NCBI GenBank assembly: GCA_036365145.1
Contig: JAEOAD010001943.1
Span: 124,001-188,000, forward strand
DNA from: Orientallactaga sibirica
Lineage: Eukaryota; Chordata; Mammalia; Rodentia; Dipodidae
Direction: 5' to 3'
Length of the DNA: 64,000 bases
Part shown: piece after piece, positions 25,186-37,110 of the stretch
How positions within the stretch are numbered: position 1 is the first letter of the stretch
Layout of the letters: each line of letters opens with the position of its first letter
Notes under the pieces: model-generated
Databases searched by the model: none
Seen by the model: only the letters and a program-made list of their open reading frames with translations
What the model was told of the DNA's origin: nothing
Translations under genes and position numbers: made by a program

Positions 25186-28100
25186 CTTTGAGCCTTGATC
25201 AGCATTTTGTCTTGGCTCCATTCTTTGTGTCTGCTTGTCCCTCATCCAGGTTAACAGCCTCCCCTCGAGCCCCTGTTGAACCCCGCCGGCTGGGGCAGCA
25301 TAACTTAGTGGATTCGCCTCAGTTCTAAATTAATTTCTTTAGAAAAGAAACATCTTCATTACCGAACACTGTACTATGTAAAATAAGTTAATTTGCTTCT
25401 AGGAATCAGTTTAATTTCTACGAAGATGGTTGAAGGCAGCAAGTTCAAACTTTCCTTGTTAATGTAATCTAAAAAGATGTCGAAGGTAGCAGATTCGCCT
25501 CATTTCTAAAGTAGTTTAGAAAACTAACCTTCATTGCCTAACATTGTACTGTGCGAAATAAGCTTATTCGGTTCTAGGAATCAGTTTACTTTCTACGAAG
25601 ATGGTTTAGTTTAGCAAGTTCAGACTTTACTTGTTAATGTAATCTAAAAAGATGTCCATGTTAGTAGATTTGCCTCATTGGTAAAGTAGTTTGTTGAGAA
25701 AACAAACATCTTCATTGCCGAACATTGTACTGTGTGCAAAAAGCTAATTCGGTTCTAGAATTCAGTTGCTTTCCTACAAAGACTGTTGAGCGCAGCAAGT
25801 TTAACTTTCCTTGTTCATGTAATCTGAAATGATGCACAACTTAGTAGATTGGCCTCATTTCTAAAGTAGTTTCTTTAGAAAACAAACATCTTCATTACCG
25901 AACACTGTACTATGTGAAATGAGCTAGTTTGGTTCTAGGAATCACTTGCTTTCCTACGAAGAAGGTTGAGTGCAGCAAGTTCAAACTTTCCTAGTTTGTG
26001 TAAACTAACAAGATGTACAAGTTAGTGGATTCGCTTCATTTCTAAAGTGGTTCCGTAAAAAACAAACATCTTCAGTACTGAACACTGTACTGTGTGAAAT
26101 AAGTTAATTCGGTTCTAGGAATCAGTTTCCTTTCCAAGAAGATGGTTGAGTGCAGCAAGTTCAAACTTTCCTTGTTAATGTAATCTAAAAAGATGGCCAA
26201 GGTAGCAGATTCACCTCATTTGTAAAGTAGTTTGTTGAGAAAATTAACATCTTCATTGCCGAACATTGTACTGTGTGAAATAAGCTCATTCGGTTCTAGG
26301 AATCACTTGCTTTCCTATAAAGAAGGTTGAGTGCAGCAAGTTCAAACTTTCCTTGTTAATGTAATCTAAAAAGATGCACAACTTAGTAGATTGGCCTCAT
26401 TTCTAAAGTAGTTTCTTTAAAAAAGAAACATACTCAGTAACGAACACTGTACTGTGTGAAATGTTAATTCGCTTCTAGGAACCAGTTTAATTTCTACGAA
26501 GATGGTTGAGTGCAGCAAGTTCAAACTTTCCTTGTTAATGTAGTCTAAAAAGATGACCAAGTTAGGAGATTCGCCTCATTTGTAAAGTACTTTGTTGAGA
26601 AAACAAATATCTTCATTGCCGAACATTGCACTATGTGAAATGAGCTCATTCGTTTCTATGAATCAGTTGCTTTCCTACAAAGAAGTTTGAGTGTAGCAAG
26701 TTCAAACTTTCCTTGTTAATGTAATCTAAAAAATGCACAACTGAGTAGATTGGCCTCATTTCCAAAGTAGTTTGTTTAGAAAACAAACATCTTCCTTTCC
26801 GAACACTGTACTTTGTGAAATGACCTAGTTCGGTTCTAGGAATCACTTGCTTTCCTACGAAGATGGTTGAATGCAGCATGTTCAAACTTGACTAGTTTGT
26901 GTAATCTAACAAGATGTACAAGTTAGTGAATTCGCATCATTTCTAAAGTGGTTCCTTTAGAAAACAAACATCTTCAGTACCGAACACTGTACTGTTTGAA
27001 ATAAGATAATTTGGTTGTAGGAATCAGTTTCCTTTCTACGAAGACTGTTGAGTTTTGCATGTTCAAACTTTCCTTGTCAATGTAATCTAAAACGATGTCC
27101 AAGTTAGTAGATTCACCTCATATCTAAAGTAGTGTCTTTAGAAAACAAACCTTCATTGCCAAACATTGTACTGTATGAAATGACCTATTTCGGTTCTAGG
27201 AATCAGTTTACTTTCTACGAAGAAGGTTGAGTTTAGCAAGTTCAAACTTTCCTTGTTAATGTAATCTAAAAAGATGTCCAAGTTAGTAGATTTGCCTCAT
27301 TAGTAAAGTAGTTTGTTGAGAAAACAAACATCTTCATTGCTGAACATTGTACTGTGTGAAAAAAGCTAATTCGGATCTAGAATTAAGTTGCTTTCCTACA
27401 AAGACGGTTGAGTGCAGCAAGTTCAAGCATTCCTTGTTAATGTAATCTAAAAAGATGCACAACTTAGTGGATTCACCTCATTTCTAAAGTAATTTCTTTA
27501 GAAAAGAAACATCTTCAGTACCGAACACTGTACTGTGTGAAATAGGTTAATTTGCTTCTAGGAATCAGTTTAATTTCTACGAAGATGGTTGACTGGAGCA
27601 AGTTCAAACTTTCCTTGTTAATGTAATCTCAATTGGTGGCCAAGTTAGTAGATTCACCTCATTTGTAAAGTAGTTTGTTGAGAAAACAAACATCTTCATT
27701 GCCGAACATTGTATTGTGTGAAAAAAGCTAATTCGGATCTAGAATTCAATTGCTTTGCTACAAAGACGGTTGAGTGCAGCAAGTTTAAACATTCCTTATT
27801 AATATTCTAAAAAGATGCACAACTTATTGGAATGGCCTCATTTCTAAAGTAATTTCTTTAGAAAAGAAACATCTCAGTACTGAACACTGTACTGTGTGGA
27901 ATAAGTTAATTCGCTTCTAGGAATCAGTTTAATTTCTACGAAGATGGTTCAGGGCAGCAAGTTCAATCTTTCCGTGTTAATGTAATCTAAAAAGATGGCC
28001 AAGTTAGTAGATTCACCTCATTTGTAAAGTAGTTTGTTGAGAAAACAAACATCTTCAGTACCGAACACTGTACTGTGTGAAATAAGCTGGTTTGGTTCTA

Positions 28101-31100
28101 GTAATAACCTGCTTTCCTACGAAGAAGGTTGAGTGCAGCAAGTTCAAACTTTCCTTGTTAATGTAACCAGAAAGATGCACAACGTAGCAGATTGGCCTCA
28201 TTTCTAAGGTAGTTTGTTTAGAAAACAAACATCTTCATTACCGAACACTGTACTGTGTGAAATAAGCTGGTTTGGTTCTAGTAATAACTTGCTTTCCTAC
28301 AAAGAAGGTTGAGTGCTGCAAGATCAAACTTTCCTAGTTTGTGTAATCTAACAAGATGTATAAGTTAGTGGATTCGCCTTATTCCTAAAGTAGTTTCTTT
28401 AGAAAACACACATCTTCAGTACCGAACACTGTACTGTGTGAAATAAGTTAATTCGGTACTAGGAATCAGTTTCCTTTCCACAAAGATGGTTGAATTTAGC
28501 AAGTTCAAACTTTCCTTGTTAATGTAATCTAAAAAGATTTCCAAGTTAGTAGACTCGCCTCATTTCTAAAGTAGTTTCTTTAGAAAACAAACCTTCATTG
28601 CCAAACATAGTACTGTGTGAAATAAGCTTATTCGGTTCTAGGAATCAGTTTACTTTCTGCGAAGATGGTTGAGTTTAGCAAGTTCAAACTTTCCTTGTTA
28701 ATGTAATCTAAAAAGATGCACAACTTCGTAGATTGGACTCATTTCTAAAGTAGTTTCTTTAGAAAAGAAACATCTTCAGTACCGAACACTGTACTGTGTG
28801 AAATAAGTTAATTCGCTTCTAGGAATCAGTTTAATTTTTACGAAGACGGTTGAGTGCAGCAAGTTCAAACTTTCCTTGTTAATGTAATCTAAAAAGATGG
28901 CCAACTTAGTAGATTTGCCTCATTTGTAAAGTAGTTTGTTGAGAAAACAAACATCTTCATTGCCAAAGATTTTACTGTGTGAAATAAGCTCATTCGGTTC
29001 TAGGAAACAGTTGCATTCCTACAAAGAAGGTTGAGTGCAGCAAGTTCAAACTTTCCTTGTTAATGTAACCTATAAAGATGCACAACTTAGTAGATTGGCC
29101 TCATTTCTAAAGTAGTTTGTTTAGAAAACAAACATCTTCATTACTGCAAACTGTACTATGTGAAATGAACTAGTTCGGTTCTAGGAATCACTTGCTTTCT
29201 TACGAAGAATGTTGAGTGCAGCAAGTTCAAATTTTCCTTGTTAATATAATCTAAAAATATGGCCAAATTAGCAGATTCACCTCATTTGTAAAGTAGTTTA
29301 TTGAGAAAATTAACATCTTCATTGCCGAACAGTGTACGGTGTGAAATAAGCTCATTCGGTTCTAGGAATCACTTGGTTTCCTACAAAGAAGGTTGACTGC
29401 ATCAAGTTCAAACTTTCCTTGTTAATGTAATGTAAAAATATGCACAACTTAGTAGATTGGCCTCATTTCTACAGTAGTTTCTTTGGAAAAGAAACATCTT
29501 CAGTACCGAACACTGTACTGTGGGAAATGCTAATGCGATTCTAGGAATCAATTTAATTTCTACGAAGATGGTTGAGTGCAGCAAGTTCAAACTTTCCTTG
29601 TTAATGTAATCTAAAATGATGTCCAAGTTAGCAGATTCGCCTCCTTTCTAAAGTAGGGTCTTTAGAAAACAAACCTTCATTGCCAAACATTGTACTGTGT
29701 GAAATGAACTAATTCGGTTCTAGGAATCAGTTTACTTTCTACGAAGATGGTTGAGTTTACCAAGTTCAAACTTTCCTTGTTAATGTAATCTAAAAAGATG
29801 TCCAAGTTAGTAGATTTGCCCATTTGTAAAGTAGTTTGTTGAGAAAACAAATATCTTCATTGCCGAACATTGTACTGTGTGAAAAAATCTCATTCGGATC
29901 TAGAATTCAGTTCCTTTCCTACAAACAAAGTTGAGTGCAGCAAGTTCAAACATTCCTTGTTAATGTAATCTGAAAAGATGCACAACTTAGTGGATTCGTC
30001 TCATTTCTAAAGTAATTTCTTTAGAAAAGAAACATCTTCAGTACCGAACACTGTACTGTGTAAAATAACTTAATTCGCTTCTAGGAATAAGTTTAATTTC
30101 TACGAAGATGGTTGAGTGCAGCAAGTTCAAACTTTCCTTGTTAATGTAATCTAAAAAGATGGCCAAGTTAGGATATTCGCCTCATTTTTAAAGTACTTTG
30201 TTGAGAAAACAAACATCTTCATTTCCGAACACTGTACTATGTTAAATGAGCTAGTTCCATTCTAGGAATCACTTGCTTTCCTACGAAGAAGATTGAGTGT
30301 ACCAAGTTCAAGCTTACCTAGTTTGTGTAATCTAACAAGATGTACAAGTTAGTGGTTTCACGTCATTTCTAAAGTAGTTTCTTTAGAAAACAAACATCTT
30401 CAGTACCGAACACTATCCTGCGTGAAATAAGATAATTCGGTTCTAGGAATCAGGTTAATTTCTACGACGATGGTTGAGTTTAGCAAGTTCAAACTTTCCT
30501 TGTTAATGTAATCTAAAAAGATGTGCAAGTTAGGAGAGTCGCCTAATTTCTAAAGTAGTGTCTTTAGAAAACAAACCTTCATTGCCAAACATTATACTGT
30601 GTGAAATGAGCTCATTTGGTTCTAGGAATCAGTTTACTTTCTACGAAGATGGTTGAGTTTAGCAAGTTCAAACTTTCCTTGTTAATGTAATCTGAGAAGA
30701 TGCACAACTTAGTAGATTGGCCTCATTTCTAAATAGTTTGTTTAGAAAACAAACATCTTCATTACCGCTCACTGTACTATGTGAAATGAGCTAGTTCGGT
30801 TCTAGGAATCACTTGCTTTCCTACGAAGAAGGTTGAGTGCAGCAAGTTCAAACTTTCCTAGTTTCTGTAATCTAAAAAGATGCACAACTTAGTAGTTTGG
30901 CCTCATTTCTAAAGTAGTTTCTTTAGAAAAGAAACATCTTTAGTACCGAACACTGTACTGTGTGAAATGTTAATTTGCTTCTAGGAATCAGTTTAATTTC
31001 TACGAAGATGGTTGAGTGCAGCAAGTTCAAACTTTCCTTGTTAATATAATCTAAAAAGATGGCCAAGTTAGAAGATTCGCCTCATTTGTAAAGCACTTTG

Positions 31101-34100
31101 TTGAGAAAACAAATATCTTCATTGCCGAACATTGTACTGTGTGAAAAAAGCTAATTTAGTTCTAGAATTCAGTTGCTTTCCTACAAAGACGGTTAAGTGC
31201 AGCAAGTTCAAACATTCCTTGTTAATGTAATGTAAAAAGATGCACAACGTAGTAGATTGGCCTCATTTCTAAAGTAGTTTCTTTATAAAGAAACAACTTC
31301 AGTATCGAACAATGTACTGTGTTAAATAAGTTAATTCGCTTCTAGGAATCACTTGCTTTCCTACGAAGAAGGTTGAGTGCAGCAAGTTCAAACATTCCTG
31401 CTTTGTGTAATCTAACAATATGTACGTTAGTGAATTCGCGTCATTTCTAAATTCGTTTCTTTAGAAAACAAACATCTTCAGTACCGAACACTGTACTCTG
31501 TGAAATAAGTTAATTCGGTTCTAGGAATCAGTTTCCTTTCTACGAAGATGGTTGAGATTAGCAAGTTCAAAATTTCCTTGTTAATGTAATCTAAAAAGAT
31601 GTCCAAGTTAGTAGATTTGACTCATTTGTAAAGTAGTTTGTTGAGAAAACAAACATCTTCAATGCCGAACATTGTACCTTGTGAAAAAAGGTAATTCGGA
31701 TCTAGAATTCAGTTGCTTTCCTACAAAGACGGTTGATTGGAGCAAGTTCAAACATTCCTTGTTAATGTAATCAAAAAAAATGCACAAATTAGTTTATTCG
31801 CCTCATTTCTAAAGCAATTTCTTTAGAAAAGAAACATCTTCAGTACCGAACACTGTACTGTGTGAAATAAGTTAATTCGCTTCTAGGAATCAATTTAATT
31901 TCTCCGAAGAAGGTTGAGTGCAGCTTGTTCAAACTTTCCTAGTTTGTGTAATTTAACAAGATATACAAGTTAGTGCATTCGCCTCTTTCTAAATTAGTTT
32001 CTTTAGAAAAGAAACATCTTTAGTACCGGACATTGTACTGTGTGAATTAAGTGAATTCGCTTCTAGGAATCAGTTTAATTTCTACGAAGATGGTTGAGTG
32101 CAGCAAGTTCAAACTTTCCTTGTTAATGTTATCTAATAGGATGGCCAAGTTAGTAGATTCGCCTCATTTGTAAAGTAGTTTGTGGAGAAAACAAACATCT
32201 TCATTGCCGAACATTGTACTGTGTGAAATAAGCTCATTCGGTTCTGGGAATCAGTTGCTTTCCTATAAAGAAGGTTAAGTGCAGCAAGTTCGAACTTTCC
32301 TTGTTAATGTAATCTGAAAAGAGGCACAACTTAGTAGATTGGCCTCATTTCTAAAGTAGTTTGTTTAGAAAACAAACATCTTCATTACCGAACACTGCAC
32401 TATGTGAAATGAGCTAGTTCGGTTCTAGGAATCACTTGCTTTCCTACGAAGTAGGTTGAGTGCAGCAAGTTCGAACTTTCCTAGTTTGTGTAATCTAACA
32501 AGATGTACAAGTTACTGGTTCGAGTCCTTTCTAAAGTGGTTTCTTTAGAAAACAAACATCTTCAGTACTGAGCACTGTACTGTGTGAAATAAGTTAATTG
32601 GGTTCTAGGAATCAATTTCCTTTCTACGAAGATGGTTGAGTGCAGCAAGTTCAAACTTTCCTTGTTAATGTAATGTAAAAAGATGGCCAAGTTAGCAGAT
32701 TCACCTCATTTGTAAGGTAGTTTGTTCAGAAAATTAACATCTTCATTGCGAACATTGTACTGTGTGAAATAAGCTCATTCGGTTCTAGGAATCACTTGCT
32801 TTCCTACAAAGAAGGTTGAGTGCAGCAAGTTCAAACTTTCCTTGTTAATGTAATGTAAAAAGATGCACAACTTAGTAGATTGGCCTCATTTCTAAAGTAG
32901 TTTCTTTAGAAAAGAAACATCTTCAGTACCGAACAGTGTACTGTGTGAAATGAGTTAATTCGATTCTAGGAATCAGTTTATTTTCTACTGAAGAAGGTTG
33001 AGTGCAGCAAGTTCAAACTTTCCTTGTTCATGTAATCTAAAAAAGATGGCCAAGTTAGAAGATTCGCCTCATTTGTAAAGTACTTTCTTGAGAAAACAAA
33101 CATCTTCATTGCCGAACATTGTACTGTGTGAGATAAGCTCATTCGAATCTAGGAATCAGTCGCTTTCCTATAAAGAAGGTTGAGTGCAGCAAGTTCAAAC
33201 TTTCCTTGTTAATGTAATCTGAAAAGATGCACAACTTTGTAGATTGGCCTCATTTCTAAAGTAGTTTGTTTAGAAAACAAACATCTTCATTACTGAACAC
33301 TGTACTATGTGAAATGAGCCAGTTCGGTTCTGGGAATCACTTGTTTTCCTACGAAGAAGGTTGAGTGGAGCAAGTTCAAACTTTCCTAGTTTGTGTAATC
33401 TAACAAGATATACAAGTTAGTGGTTTCGTCGTTTCTAAAGTGGTTTCTTTAGAAAACAAACATCTTCAGTATTGAGCAGTTTACTGTGTGAAATAAGTTA
33501 ATTCGGTTCTAGGAATCAGTTTCCTTTCTACGAAGATGGTTGAGTGCAGCAAGTTCACACTTTCCTTGTTAATGTAATCTAAAAAGATGGCCAAGTTAGC
33601 AGACTCACCTCATTTTTAAGGTAGTTTGTTGGGAAAATTAACATCTTTATTTGCGAACATTGTACTGTGTGAAATAAGCTCATTCGGTTCTAGGAATCAC
33701 TTGCTTTCCTACAAAGAAGGTTGAGTGCAGCAAGTTCAAACTTTCCTTGATAATGTAATCTAAAAGGATGCACAACTTATTATATTGGCCTCATTTCTAA
33801 AGTAGTTTGTTTATAAAACAAACATCTTCATTACCGAACACTGTACTATGTGAAAAAAGCCACTTCCGTTCTCGGAATCACTTGCTTTCCTAAGAAGAAG
33901 GTTGAGAGCAGCAAGTTCAAACTTTCCTAGTTTGTGTAATCTAACAAGATATACAAGTTAGTGGATTCGCATCATTTCTAAAGTGGTTCCTTTAGAAAAC
34001 AAACATCTTCAGTACTGAACACTGTACTGTGTGAAATAAGTTAATTCGGTTCTAGGAATCAGTTTCCTTTCCACGAAGATGGTTGAGTGCAATAAGTTCA

Positions 34101-34479
34101 AACTTGTCTTCTTAATGTAATCTAAAAAGATGGCCAAGTTATCAGATTCCCCTCATTTGTAAAGTAGTTTGTTGAGAAAATAAACATCTTCATTGTGAAC
34201 AATGTACTGTGTGAAATAAGCTCATTCGGTTTTAGGAATCAGTTGCCTTCGTACAAAGAAGGTTGACTGCAGCAAGTTCAAACTTTCCTTGTTAATGTAA
34301 CCTAAAAAGATGCAAAACGTAGTAGATTGGCCTCATTTCTAAAGTAGTTTGTTTAGAAAACAAACATCTACTTTACCGAACACTGTACTATGTGAAATAA
34401 GCTAGTTTGGTTCTAGTAATAACTTGCTTTTCCTACGAAGAAGATTGAGTGTAGCAAGTTCAAACTTTCCTAGTTTGTG

Positions 34480-35205
34480 TAATCTAACAAGATGTACAAG
34501 TAAGTGGATTTGCGTCATTACTAAAGTAGTTTCTTTAGAAGAGAAACATCTTCAGTACCGAACACTGTATTGTGTGAAATAAGTTAATTCCCTTCTGGGA
34601 ATAAGTTTAATTTCTACGAAGACGGTTGAGTGCAGCAAGTTCAAACTGTCCTTGTTAATGTAACGTTAGAAGATGGCCAAGTTAGTAGATTCGCCTCATT
34701 TGTAAAGTAGTTTGTTGAGAAAACAAACATCTTCATTGCCGAACATTGTACTGTGTGAAATAAGCTAATTCGGTTCTAGGAATCACTTGCTTTCCTACAA
34801 AGAAGGTTGAGTGCAGCAAGTTCAAACTTTCCTTGTTAATGTAATCTAAAAAGATGCACAACTTAGAAGATTGGCCTCATTTCTAAAGTAGTTTGTTTAG
34901 AAAAGAAACATCATCAGTACCGAACACTGTACTGTGTGAAAAATTAATTAAGCTCTAGGAATCAGTTTAATTTCAACGAAGATGGTTGAGTGCAGCAAGT
35001 TCAAACTTTCCTTTTTAATGTAATCTAAAAAGATGGACAAGATAGGAGATTCGCCTCATTTGTAAAGTACTTTGTTGAGAAAACATACATCTTCATTGCC
35101 GAACATTGTACTGTGTGAAATGAGCTCATTCGGTTCTAGGAATCAGTTTCCTTTCCACGAAGATGGTTGAGTGCAGCAAGTTCAAACTTTCCTAGTTTGT
35201 GTAAT
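34480..35205 (+). repeat. Four-monomer segment missing from the second copy
   Basis: Before this stretch, copy 1 aligns to copy 2 at an offset of 10,687 (34441 with 45128). After it the offset is 9,965 (35211 with 45176). The difference of 722 bp is four monomers. The joined monomer in copy 2 (about 45178) is intact, so the exchange was in register. Confidence 0.75.
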
Positions 35206-36950
35206 CTAACAAGATGTACAAGTTAGTGGATTCACGTCATTTCTAAAGTAGTTTATTTAGAAAACAAACATCTTCAGTACTGAACACTGTACTGTGTGAA
35301 ATAAGTTATTTAGGTTCTAGGAATCAGTTTCCTTTCTACGAAGATGGTTGAGTTTAGCAAGTTCAAACTTTCCTTGTTAATGTAATCTAAAAAGATATCC
35401 AAGTTAGTAGACTTGCCTAATTTCTAAAATAGTTTCTTTAGAAAACAAAACTTCCCTGCCAAACATTGTACTGTGTGAAATATGCTTATTCGGTTCTAGG
35501 AATCAGTTTCGTTTCTTCGAAGATGGTTGAGTTTAGCAAGTTCAAACTTTCCTTGTTAATGGAATCTAAAAAGATGTCCAAGTTAGTAGATTTACCTAAT
35601 TTCTATCGTATTGTCTTTATAAAACAAACCTTCATTGAAAAACATTGTAGTATGTGAAATGAGCTAATTAGGTTCTAGGAATCAGTTGCTTTCCTACAAA
35701 GACGGTTGAGAGCAGAACTTTCAAACTTTCCTAGTTTGTGTAATCTAACAAGATGTACAAGTTAGTGGATTCGCCGCATTTCTAAAGTAGTTTCTTTAGA
35801 AAAGAAACATCTTCAGTACCAAACACTGTACTGTGTGAAATAAGTTAATTCGCTTCTAGGAATCAGTTTAATTTCTACGAAGACGGTTGAGTTCTCAAGT
35901 TCAAACTTTCCTTGTTAATGTAATCTAAAAAGATAGCCAAGTTAGTAGATTCGCCTAATTTGTAAAGTAGTTTGTTGAGAAAACAAACATCTTCATTGCC
36001 GAACATTGTACTGTGTGAAATAAGCTCATTCGGTTCTAGGAATCAATTGCTTTCCTACAAAGAAGGTTGAGTGCAGCAAGTTCAACCTTTCCTTGTTAAT
36101 GTAATCTGAAAAGATGCAAAACTTAGTAGATTGGCCTGATTTCTAAAGTAGTTTCTTTAGAAAAGAAACATCTTCATCACCGAACACGGTACTATGTGAA
36201 ATGAGCTAGTTCGGTTCTAGGAATCACTTGCTTTCCTACGAAGAAGGTTGAATGCAGCAAGTTCAAACTTTCCTAATTTGTGTAATCTAACAAGATGTAC
36301 AAGTTAGTGGATTCGTGTCGTTTCTAATGTGGTTTCTTTAGAAAACAAACATCTTCAGTTCTGAACACAGTACTGTGTGAAATAACTTAATTCGGTTCTA
36401 GGAATCAGTTTCCTTTCCACGAAGATGGTTGAGTGCAGCAAGTTCAAACTTTCCTTGTTAATGTAATCTAAAAAGATGGCCAAGTTAGCAGATTCACCTC
36501 ATTTGTAAAGTAGTTTGTTGAGAAAATTAACATCTTCATTGCCGAACATTGTACTGTGTGAAATAAGCTCATTCGGTTCTAGGAATCACTTGCTTTCCTA
36601 CAAAGAAGGTTGAGTGCAGCAAGTTCAAGCTTTCCTTGTTAATGTCATCTAAAAAGATGTAAAACTTAGTAGATTGGCCTCATTTCTAAAGTAGTTTCTT
36701 TAGAAAGGAAACATCTTCAGTATTGAACACTGTACTGTGTGAAATAAGTTAATTCGCTTCTAGGAATCAGTTTAATTTCTACGAAGAAGGTTGAATGCAG
36801 CCAGTTCAAATTTTCCTAGTTTGTGTAATCTAACAAGATGTACAAATTAGTGGATTCGCCTCATTTCTACGGTAGTTTCTTTAGAAAATAAACATCTTCA
36901 GTACCAAACACTGTACTGTGTGAAAAAAGTTAATTCCCTTCTAGGAATCA

Positions 36951-36970
36951 GTTTATGAAAATAAAAATCT
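36951..36970 (+). repeat. Hybrid monomer, breakpoint of an older duplication
   Basis: GAATCAGTTTATGAAAATAA joins an A-type monomer, broken after CAGTTTA, directly to the dyad region of a C-type monomer (ATGAAAATAAAAATCTTC). The left part resembles 5600-5860 (TTCAAGC variant at about 5543, AAAATAAACATC at 5805, ATTCCCTTCTAGG). The right part resembles the sequence from 731 (GTTTGTTATGAAAACAAAAATC). The same join is at about 48151-48170. Confidence 0.7.
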
Positions 36971-37004
36971 TCATTACCGAACACTGTACTATGTGAAATG
37001 AGCT

Positions 37005-37110
37005 AGTTCGGTTCTTGTTAATGTAACGAAGAAGGTTCAGTGCAGCAAGTTCAAACTTTCCAGATAACAAGATGTACAAGGTAGTGGATTAAAGTAGTTT
37101 CTAAAGTGGT
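37005..37110 (+). repeat. Irregular monomer next to the hybrid junction
   Basis: GGTTCTTGTTAATGTAACG replaces the usual TTCTAGGAATCACTTG segment. TTTCCAGATAACAAG skips the GTTTGTGTAATCT part, and GGATTAAAGTAGTTTC repeats a hinge. The matching monomer in copy 2 (48225-48350) is normal in all three places, so the irregularity arose after the duplication or is a sequence error. Confidence 0.55.

Larger units (their letters stand above)
24438..25300 (+). mobile_element. Solo LTR-like element, unclassified endogenous retrovirus (insertion 1)
   Basis: This single-copy, GC-richer sequence sits inside the array and ends in CA at 25300 (GGCTGGGGCAGCA). It starts with TGTTGGCCAAGG if 24438 is the true start. 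It carries two possible TATA boxes, a polyadenylation signal at 25180, and a 3' part like U5 of rodent LTRs. A run of 16 A lies at 24532-24547. The satellite word AACT flanks the whole insertion (24155-24158 and 25302-25305), a possible 4-bp target duplication; extending it by one base gives CAACT and TAACT. The far 5' edge (24159) lacks the TG expected of an LTR, so the left boundary is uncertain. No retroviral gene is seen. The family is probably ERVK or ERV1; I cannot decide. Confidence 0.6.
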
